DNA of 64,000 bases from Cryobacterium roopkundense (GTDB lineage: Bacteria > Actinomycetota > Actinomycetes > Actinomycetales > Microbacteriaceae), in assembly GCF_014200405.1 (NCBI RefSeq), contig NZ_JACHBQ010000001.1:744001-808000 (forward strand). Direction: 5' to 3'. The notes beneath the pieces are model-generated. The model saw nothing but the letters and a program-made list of their open reading frames with translations. It had not been told where the DNA came from and searched no databases. The position numbers and the translations under genes were made by a program. Position 1 is the stretch's first letter; the number at the start of each line of letters is the position of its first letter. Shown one piece after another: positions 50,625 to 58,700 of this stretch.

Positions 50625-51776
50625 GTGAGTGCTGTGACGGAAAAGACAACGCCGAACGGAACCGGCGGCCGTGTGGGCTGTGTGCTCTGGCCGGGCTCCG
50701 CGCCGGAGTGGACGTTCGTGGTGGGGCGGCGGTTCGTCGCCGCGGTACCCGTCGAGGCGGGCGCATCCGTGCTGGAAGCTTTGCACCAACTCGACGATTC
50801 TTCTGCTCCATTCTGCATCGACGATGTGCTGGCTCTTCCTGAACTCGGGCACGGGGCCCGCCTCGCGAGCCTGGTCGTCGCGGTTCCTGAGGACTCGGCG
50901 GCGCCCGACGGCGCTCCCGTGTCGGTTTTCGTGCGAGGACCCATCGTGATCGATCTCTTTTCGGTCGGCGGATCTCGCCGCATTTCCGACGGTGGTCTGG
51001 AGCAGGGGCTCCGCGCCGACTTCCAAGCCGTCACCGGATTCGTCATCGGGTCGGCGCTCGTGGCGCGGGTGCATCCCGATGAACTTGAATCGGGCCAGGC
51101 CATCGGGCTCGGTGCTATCTCCGGGAGCGCCCTGTTCTGGTCGGAAGAGCACACGTTTCAAGCGCACGCGCCAGTCCAGGCAGCGGCTTCCCCCGGCCCG
51201 CTGGCGGTGCTCGGCGACATCCGCTCGCCCGCACCCGCACCCGCACCCGCACCCGCACCCGCGCCCGATATCGAGTTCGGGTTCGGGTTCGGCGACACTG
51301 TGCTGCGGCCACCGCTCTCGCCCGGTCGGGACCGTGCACAGGGGGAACGTCACCGGGACGCCGACACCGTCATGCGTCCCTCGGCCCGCACGTCACGGCC
51401 GGGACAGCCGATGACTCCGGCCGACGCACCGAAACCCCTCGCACGATACGGGTTTCGACTTCCCGATGGATCGGAACGGCGGTTGGATGCCGTCTACCGA
51501 CTAGGGCGGCGCCCGGTGCCCTCGCGGGTCGATGACGGGAGCCCGTCGCGGTTGATCACCATCTCCTCACAGACCTCGGCGGTCTCGGGCACCCACCTCG
51601 AAATTCGTCAGGACGGCGATTCAGTCGTGGTCACTGACGTAGGCTCGACGAACGGCACACTGGTACTTCCTCCACGCGGACGTCGGCAGCGTCTGCGCGC
51701 CGGACAGTCGCTCGCGGTGCGTCCCGGTACCCGGGTCGACATTGGGGACGGTAATATCATCGAAGTCACCCGATGA
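50625..51776 (+). CDS. FHA domain protein with (PA)n linker
   Basis: 383 residues from GTG 50625 (a CATACT -10 box lies 6 nt upstream). Residues 1-175 form an unknown domain (VGCVLWPGSAPEWTFVVGRR and on), followed by a PAPAPAPAPAPAPA linker at about 202-216 and a C-terminal FHA domain (about 278-383) with YRLGRRP, TSAVSGTHLEI and DVGSTNGT, the residues that bind phosphothreonine. It lies before the PP2C phosphatase and upstream of the Ser/Thr kinase, so it is a likely reader of that kinase's phosphorylation. Confidence 0.85.
   Translation: MSAVTEKTTPNGTGGRVGCVLWPGSAPEWTFVVGRRFVAAVPVEAGASVLEALHQLDDSSAPFCIDDVLALPELGHGARLASLVVAVPEDSAAPDGAPVSVFVRGPIVIDLFSVGGSRRISDGGLEQGLRADFQAVTGFVIGSALVARVHPDELESGQAIGLGAISGSALFWSEEHTFQAHAPVQAAASPGPLAVLGDIRSPAPAPAPAPAPAPDIEFGFGFGDTVLRPPLSPGRDRAQGERHRDADTVMRPSARTSRPGQPMTPADAPKPLARYGFRLPDGSERRLDAVYRLGRRPVPSRVDDGSPSRLITISSQTSAVSGTHLEIRQDGDSVVVTDVGSTNGTLVLPPRGRRQRLRAGQSLAVRPGTRVDIGDGNIIEVTR
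51228..51267 (+). repeat. 6-bp tandem repeat coding the Pro-Ala linker
   Basis: CCCGCA is repeated six times and followed by CCCGCG CCC. The unit is a whole number of codons, so copy changes would alter linker length without shifting the frame. Confidence 0.85.
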
Positions 51777-51827
51777 ACCTGGAGCACCGCTCATTCTCCG
51801 CAGATTCGACGTTGGAAGGCATCACCC

Positions 51828-52661
51828 GTGACCCAGATTGGTCAAAGCTCAACCGAATTCACGGTTGAGATGCCCGCCACACGCGCCACTGTCACCCTCG
51901 CCTGGGCGGCGCTCACAGATGTGGGCCACCGTCGCGAAGTGAATGAAGACAGCGTTCTCGTCGGAGCTCCCATTTTTGCGGTTGCCGATGGCATGGGCGG
52001 TCACTCCGCCGGAGACGTAGCGAGTGCTGCAGTGGTCACGCGCCTCGCCGAGCATGTCGGAAAACCCGGGCTCGATGCGCAGTCCATCGACGCGGCACTC
52101 GGCCAAGCCGTTGAAGACATGAAGACCGGCCCCGGAGTCACCGACCAGGGAACGGGCACGACCGTCACGGGTGTCGCGCTCGCCGCGGTGTCGGGCAAGC
52201 CCAGCTGGATCGTGTTCAATATCGGCGACTCTCGCGTTTACCAACTCAACGCCGGTGTTCTCGAACAAGTCACGACCGACCATTCAGTGGTGCAGGAACT
52301 CTTCGATGCCGGACGCATCACCCGGGAGGAAGCCGAGGTGCACCCGCACGGCAACATCATCACCCGCGCGGTGGGCTTCCACGAACCGCCCATTCCCGAC
52401 TACCGCATACTTCCCCTGCAGGCGGGGATGCGCATCCTGGTGTGCTCAGACGGACTGTCGAAGGAAATCACGTCGTACGGTATCCGGCATTTTCTGATGT
52501 CGCACCCCAAGGTCGCGGACGCTGCCGACGCGCTCGTGGAGGCCGCGCTGGACAACGGCGGCCGTGACAATGTGACCGTGATCGTGTTGGACGTTCTCAG
52601 CGTCGCAGAAGCGCCCGCGACCATCGACGATCTCCTGAACGCAAGCGGCGGCAAAAACTAA
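51828..52661 (+). CDS. PP2C-type Ser/Thr protein phosphatase
   Basis: 277 residues from GTG 51828. The metal-dependent PP2C motifs are all present: DVGHRREVNEDS, VADGMGGHSAGDVAS, GTTVTGVAL, FNIGDSRVYQ, TTDHSVVQEL, LVCSDGLSKEI and GGRDNVTVIVLD, with the aspartates that hold two Mn/Mg ions. No membrane segment is seen, so it is cytosolic. It follows the FHA gene by 51 bp and would reverse the phosphorylation done by the kinase at 54225. The ISL3 target site begins one base after its stop. Confidence 0.94.
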   Translation: MTQIGQSSTEFTVEMPATRATVTLAWAALTDVGHRREVNEDSVLVGAPIFAVADGMGGHSAGDVASAAVVTRLAEHVGKPGLDAQSIDAALGQAVEDMKTGPGVTDQGTGTTVTGVALAAVSGKPSWIVFNIGDSRVYQLNAGVLEQVTTDHSVVQELFDAGRITREEAEVHPHGNIITRAVGFHEPPIPDYRILPLQAGMRILVCSDGLSKEITSYGIRHFLMSHPKVADAADALVEAALDNGGRDNVTVIVLDVLSVAEAPATIDDLLNASGGKN

Positions 52662-52669
52662 GTTTTACC

Positions 52670-54106
52670 GGCTCTCCTGACGTAACCGTGGGTCGTTTCC
52701 GAGCGCCTTAACGAGTGCACGCCGCTCTCCGCCTAGGTTTCTAACTGACAAAGGTAAGAAACACAGGGACGAGAAAACGGCGTGCAAAACTTAACACTAT
52801 GGCGAACTCTGCTCGGAGTCGACAAGACAGTTGTCGAGGCAGTGGATCTCGACATGGAGACGGGCATTCTGGTCGCGTCGGTGCGTCCGACGGCGTCGAT
52901 GCGGAACCGTTGCGGGTCCTGCCGGAAGCGCTGCCCCCGCTACGACGCTGGTGAGGGTCGGCGGCGCTGGCGATCACTGGATGCTGGCTCGGTGCAGGTC
53001 CAGTTGGAAGCTGCGGCGCCGCGGGTGAGGTGCGGTGTTCACGGCGTGACCGTCGCCGCCGTGCCGTGGGCTCGGCATCAAAGCGGACACACGCTGTTCT
53101 TCGACGACCAAGTCGCGTGGCTGGCCACGCAAACATCCAAAACGGCGATCACGGTGTTGATGCGCATCGCGTGGCGCACCGTCGGCGCGATCATCACCCG
53201 GGTCTGGGCAGACACGGAGAAGCAATTCGACCAGTTCGCCGACCTCACCCGGATCGGTATCGACGAAATCAGCTACAAACGCGGCCACAAGTATTTGACG
53301 TGTGTCGTGGACCACGATTCCGGCCGCCTCATCTGGGCAGCACCGGGCCAGGACAAGGCCACCCTCGCGACGTTCTTCGACGCGCTGGGGCCGGAGCGCT
53401 CGGCGATGATCACGCATGTTTCCGCGGACGGCGCAGCCTGGATCGCCACTGTCGTCAAGGAACGAGCCCCTAACGCCGTTCGTTGCGCCGACCCGTTCCA
53501 TGTCGTGAAATGGGCCACGGAGGCCCTCGATGAGGTCCGCCGAGCCGCGTGGAACGACGCCCGCAAAGCCGCCCGGCACAACGAGGCCGGACGAGGCCGT
53601 GGCCGACCTCCAACCGGAGCGCCGGCCCGCCCGGATAGCGCCCGGGCCATGGGCATCAAGAACTGCCGATACGCGCTCTGGAAGAACCCGGAGAACCTCA
53701 CCGAGAAGCAACAAGCGAAGCTCGCCTGGATCGTGCAGACCGACCCGCGGCTGGCCCGCGCTTACTACCTGAAGGAAGGCCTCCGTGTCATCTTCAAACT
53801 GCCTCTCGACGAAGCGACTGAAGCGCTGGACAAATGGGTCAGCTGGGCCCGCCGCTGCCGAATCCCATCCTTCGTGAAACTACAGAGAAGCATCGTCAAA
53901 CACCGCACCGCGATCCTGGCTTCCATCGAGCACGGCCTCTCAAACGGGCGGGTCGAATCCATGAACACCAAGATCCGCCTCATGACTCGCATCGCGTTCG
54001 GCTTCAAAGCACCCGACGCCCGCGTCGCCCTCGCGATGCTCAGCCTCGGCGGACACAAACCCGTACTTCCGGGCCGGGATTAACCCACGGAAGAGTCAGG
54101 AGAGCC
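52670..54106. mobile_element. ISL3-family insertion sequence, 1437 bp
   Basis: The ends carry 24-bp inverted repeats: GGCTCTCCTGAC perfect, 4 mismatched bases, then CCGTGGGT perfect (52670-52693 and 54083-54106). The 8-bp direct repeat GTTTTACC at 52662-52669 and 54107-54114 is the target duplication, the size typical of ISL3. The insertion separates the phosphatase gene from the kinase gene. The sharp duplication suggests a recent insertion. Confidence 0.93.
52782..54083 (+). CDS. ISL3-family transposase
   Basis: 433 residues. The N-terminal zinc-finger-like part has CGSCRKRCPRYD, followed by RVRCGVHGVTVAAVPWARH. The DDE core shows RIGIDEISYKRGHKYLTCV (first Asp), VSADGAAWIA (second Asp) and NGRVESMNTKIRLMTRIAFGF (Glu). 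Length and order are normal for ISL3 and the frame is intact, so the element may be active. Confidence 0.94.
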   Translation: MQNLTLWRTLLGVDKTVVEAVDLDMETGILVASVRPTASMRNRCGSCRKRCPRYDAGEGRRRWRSLDAGSVQVQLEAAAPRVRCGVHGVTVAAVPWARHQSGHTLFFDDQVAWLATQTSKTAITVLMRIAWRTVGAIITRVWADTEKQFDQFADLTRIGIDEISYKRGHKYLTCVVDHDSGRLIWAAPGQDKATLATFFDALGPERSAMITHVSADGAAWIATVVKERAPNAVRCADPFHVVKWATEALDEVRRAAWNDARKAARHNEAGRGRGRPPTGAPARPDSARAMGIKNCRYALWKNPENLTEKQQAKLAWIVQTDPRLARAYYLKEGLRVIFKLPLDEATEALDKWVSWARRCRIPSFVKLQRSIVKHRTAILASIEHGLSNGRVESMNTKIRLMTRIAFGFKAPDARVALAMLSLGGHKPVLPGRD

Positions 54107-54224
54107 GTTTTACCGGCGTAAATACTGCCAAGGTCTGCTTACAATAAAGGTAACGTTGCCGTTTTTGTAGCGGTACGGGGCCGGTGAATCGTGACTGGTC
54201 CACAGGACCAGCACGGAGGCGAAC

Positions 54225-55712
54225 ATGTCACGACGGCTACCGTCGACGGCGCCGTCGCTGCCTGGTTTCACGTACGTGCGGGCGCTCGGGTCGGGCGGGT
54301 TTGCGGACGTCTTCCTATTCGAGCAGAATCTGCCGCGACGCCCTGTCGCTGTCAAAGTGCTGCTTGCCGGAGTCGTCACCGACGAGGTACGCCAGCTGTT
54401 TCGCGCCGAGGCGAACGTGATGGCTCAACTGGGGTCACATCCGTCGATTCTCACCGTCTTCCAATCCAGTGTGTCCGCCGACGGCCGACCGTACCTGGTG
54501 ATGGAATACTGCACGGCGAACCTGAGCCAGCGATACCGCTCTGAACAGCTCGCTGTGCCCGACGTACTTCGGATCGGAATCAAGATAGCCGGGGCGGTTG
54601 AAAGTGCGCACCGCACCGGGGTGCTCCATCGCGACATCAAGCCGTCCAACATTCTCATTACCGCATACGGGCATCCGGTACTCTCTGATTTTGGCATCGC
54701 CGCCACCCTGGCAGACGCTACAGGCGATAGCGCGTGTGCAGCCGGGGAGTCCGGTGCGGCAGGAGTGGGCATGTCGATTCCCTGGTCTGCGCCCGAGGTG
54801 CTGCGCGGTGAGGTGTCTGGTTCCATCGCCACGGAAGTGTGGGCGCTCGGAGCCACCCTGTACTCCCTGCTCGCCGGACGATCGCCGTTCGAGGTGCCCG
54901 GCGGTGACAACGAATCCGCAGCACTAATGGCTCGAATCTCGCGGGCCAGGGTGCCCCGCATCGACCGAGCGGACGTGCCGGCCCGACTCGACGAGATCCT
55001 GGCCAGGGCGATGCACCGCCGTTCGGACCATCGCCAGCTCAGCGTGCTGGAACTCATCCGAGAGCTGCAGTCGGTGGAGGCCGAGCTGGGCCTCGCACAG
55101 ACGCCGCTCGAGGTGTCTGTCGACGATTGGGCGGCTGCCATTCCCGCCGATGCCAACGACCACACCCGGATCACCGGAACGGCCCTGTCCGCACGGGCGC
55201 CCGGCCGCCGCCGCGAGTCTCGCTCGGGTGCGCCCGCGACTCGAACCCGGGACAGCACCCGCGGCCGAACCGATCATTCTCGTCGCACCCCTGGAAACAA
55301 TCGAAGTCAGACGTCCCTGACCGGCCGTCGTTCCGGCATCCACGATGGTCGTCGGCGGAGGACGACTATCGCGGTCCTCGTCGCGGCGCTTGTTCTGGTC
55401 GTGGGCATTGCAGGTGTGGCCGTCACACTCCTCGTGGGAAACGAATCCACGGGAATTCCGCGCGTGAGCGATGTCTCGGGGGCTTCCGAAGGGGGCACGA
55501 TCGTGTTCCGTTGGACGGACCCCGGAGTGGAATCGAGTGACAACTACGTCGTGCAGCTGCGAAGCGGCGAGAAGAGCATCCAGCGCGGCACGGAGTTCGG
55601 TGTTGATCCGGGCGGAAGCGGCGCAGTGTGCGTCACCGTCACGGTCAACCGTTCGGGTGCGAGTGGGCAGCCGAGCGCCGAGAAATGCGTCGATCCCGTG
55701 GTGAACAGATGA
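54225..55712 (+). CDS. Transmembrane Ser/Thr protein kinase with FN3-like outside domain
   Basis: 495 residues from ATG 54225 with GGAGG upstream. The kinase domain (about 15-285) has the glycine loop ALGSGGFADVFL, Lys44 (VAVKVL), HRDIKPSN at 135-142, DFG at 155-157 and WSAPEVL. A basic, disordered stretch (about 310-380, GRRRESRSGAPATRTRD and on) precedes one membrane helix (about 382-404). The outside part (about 410-495) reads like a single FN3-type beta domain with two cysteines (AVCVTV, AEKCVD), not the PASTA repeats of PknB. It overlaps the giant gene by 4 bp. Confidence 0.92.
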   Translation: MSRRLPSTAPSLPGFTYVRALGSGGFADVFLFEQNLPRRPVAVKVLLAGVVTDEVRQLFRAEANVMAQLGSHPSILTVFQSSVSADGRPYLVMEYCTANLSQRYRSEQLAVPDVLRIGIKIAGAVESAHRTGVLHRDIKPSNILITAYGHPVLSDFGIAATLADATGDSACAAGESGAAGVGMSIPWSAPEVLRGEVSGSIATEVWALGATLYSLLAGRSPFEVPGGDNESAALMARISRARVPRIDRADVPARLDEILARAMHRRSDHRQLSVLELIRELQSVEAELGLAQTPLEVSVDDWAAAIPADANDHTRITGTALSARAPGRRRESRSGAPATRTRDSTRGRTDHSRRTPGNNRSQTSLTGRRSGIHDGRRRRTTIAVLVAALVLVVGIAGVAVTLLVGNESTGIPRVSDVSGASEGGTIVFRWTDPGVESSDNYVVQLRSGEKSIQRGTEFGVDPGGSGAVCVTVTVNRSGASGQPSAEKCVDPVVNR

Positions 55713-58700
55713 CGCGCTGGATTCGAGCCCATCGCTCCCTTCTCGCGGCCGTCCTGAGTTCCACGGTGATAGCGGCACTCGTTGCGACGGTGGCAATCGT
55801 CTCCGGCGGTTACCCGGCCCAGCGGCTGGATCTCGGTGACGCGGCAGTGTGGGTGACCAACGAGACCCGCCAGTCGATCGGTCGGGCGAACACTGCCGTG
55901 ATGGAACTGAACACTGTGGTTGCCGCGGGCAGCGGCAGTCTCGATGTACTGCAGCAGGGGTCAACAGTTCTCGTGGTGGATCGGGGAAACAGCGCTGTCG
56001 ACATCGTGGATTCGGCGACCGCGGAAATCGCGGGAAGTGTGCCGCTGCCCCCTGACTCCCCGACTGTGCTTCTCGGTGGCGACCGGGCGGTAGTGGAATC
56101 GAATGGTGATGTGTGGGTTATGCCGACGACCGAAGTCGACGGCTTCGATGCGCTCTCGACACCTACGGTCTCCTTTGGCGCCGGCACCGTGGTTTCCCTC
56201 GACGGTTCAGGTCTGTTGACGGCCTTCACCCCCGCCACCGGAGACCTCGTGCAGGTGGATACCCACACCGGCGTTCCGGTCGGAGAGACCGTTGCCCTCG
56301 GAACGGTCGCTCCAAGTACCCCGGGGGCCGGTCCGGTGGCCGAAACCGACCCGGGTGTGGGCGCAACTGATGACGCGTACCAACTGGCCAGCGTGGCGGG
56401 CCGCTGGACCCTGCTGAACGCGACCACTGGTCATCTGTTCCTGGCCGGGCGGGAGGAAGACCTGAACAGCGTGTCTGCCGATCTGGTCAATCCAGTGCTT
56501 CAGCAGGCCTCCGCGGCCGGGGACCGCGTGCTCGTGGCGGCCGAGTCAGGGCTTCTGCAGGTGCCGCTCGCCGGTGGGTCGTCCGTCTACCTCGTGACCG
56601 GACGAAACGCGCCGGCGGCGGCACCGGTATCCGTCGGCTCGTGCTCGTACGCGGCGTGGGCAGACGGAACGGCCTGGCGGGACTGTGGCCGGGACGGCGC
56701 CGACGAGGTCACTCTGACGGGCGTCGCGGCCTCTGCTCGGATGGAATTTCGGGTGAATGGCACAGGCGTCCTGCTCAATGACGCCCACAACGGAGCCGCC
56801 TGGGCTGTGCAGCAGGACAACGAGCTCATCGACAACTGGGCCGAACTGATTGACACAGAGCAGAGCGAGCAACGGGTCGAGGACAACACCCACGACACTC
56901 CGCCCACCTTCGAAGAGGTTCAGGTTGCCCCGGTGGCCATGGACGACGAATTCGGCGCACGACCGGGACGCTCGACCGTGCTGCCGGTGCTGCTCAACGA
57001 CTACGACGCCAACGACGATGTGCTGATGATCTCCGAACTCAGCCCGGTTGAGGCGGCCCAGGGCCGCCTCGAGCTCATTGCCAACAACCAACAGGTGCAG
57101 CTCACTCTTCCCAGCGACGCGACGCCGGATTCCGGCCCGGTCACCTTCACGTATTCGATCACCGACGGCCGGGGCGGCACCGCCTCTGCCACCGTGACGG
57201 TGACGCCGCGCGGAGAGGACGAGAACTCACCGCCGGTGCAGACGCGCGCCACCCGGGCAACAGCCGAGGTCTCCGGTCAGGTCACCAGCCACGTACTGGG
57301 GGATTGGATGGACCCCGACGGAGATCCGTTCTACCTCGCCTCCGCGACCACGGCCGAGCCCGATCACGTGGGGTTCACGCCGGCGGGCGCCGTTACCTAC
57401 ACGGATTCAGGCGCCAGTGGCGCGGAGAGCCGTAACGTGGCGCTCTCGGTCTCCGACGGTCGCGGCCTCGGCACCGGAACCCTCGCCGTCTTCGTGCGTG
57501 CGGCGGGTACGGTGCCGGTCCTGACGGACTCCTTCTCCCTGTTGGCCACCGCAGGGGCTGAGCTCACAGTGCTTCCCCTCGAGCACGCGCGGGGCGGCTC
57601 CGGCCCGTTGCGCCTGAGCAGCGTGCCGGCCAAACCCGGTGTCACCATCACGCCGAACTGGGACGACGGCAGTTTCACCTTCTCGAGCAACGAGGTGGGC
57701 ACCCACTACCTGCAATACGCCGTGACAGATGGCACCCAGACCGCCACCGGACAGGTGCGGGTCGAGGTTGCCGCCGCTGCCGACGTGGACAGCAAGCCGG
57801 TGACGGTGCCGCACAGCGCGTTCATCCGTGGCAGCCAGGCCACCCTTGTCGACGTGCTCGCGACCGATTTCGATCCGGCCGGCGGCGTGCTCCTCGTGAC
57901 CGGAGTGACCGCGCCCGCCGACAGCGGTTTGCGAGTGGAGATACTCGAACAGCGGCTGCTGCGGGTGACGCTCACCCAACCGCTGGCCACGGGGTCCGTA
58001 TCGTTCGGCTACCGCGTGAGCAATGGGCTCTTCGAAGCCGACGGCAGCGTCACGGTAATCGAGCTGCCCGCGGTGCTGCAAAAGCAGGCGCCGCGGGCAC
58101 TGCCGGACACCGCCTCGGTGCGTGTGGGCGATGCCATCGACATCCCGGTTCTCGCCAACGACGAGCACCCGGATGGCGACGCGCTCACGCTGGATCCCGT
58201 GCTCACCACCGCCCTCCAGCCAGGGGCTGGGCTGCTCTTCACGTCTGGAAATACCCTCCGGTACCTCGCGCCGGACACGGCCGGCAACTACACCGCCGTG
58301 TACCGCGTCACGGCGCCGGACGGGCAATTCGCCAACGCCGAGGTGCGCATTCTGGTGCGAGAAGCGGATGCCGCCACCAACACTGCGCCGAAACCCGAGA
58401 CCGTCACCGCGCGGGTCCTCGCCGGCGGCACGGTTCGTATCCCGATTCCCCTGAACGGGATCGACCCTGACGGCGACTCCGTGCAACTGCTCGGCCAAGA
58501 GACGAACCCCGGCAAGGGCGCCGTCACCGGCAACGACTCGGATTCGTTCGAGTACGTGGCCGGCGAGTACTCCGCCGGCACCGACACCTTCACCTACTCC
58601 GTCGTCGATGCGCTCGGCGCCCGCGCCACCGGAACGGTTCGGGTCGGAATCAGCGCCCGCCTCGACGGGGCACGCAACCCGATCGCCGCACCAGACGAGG

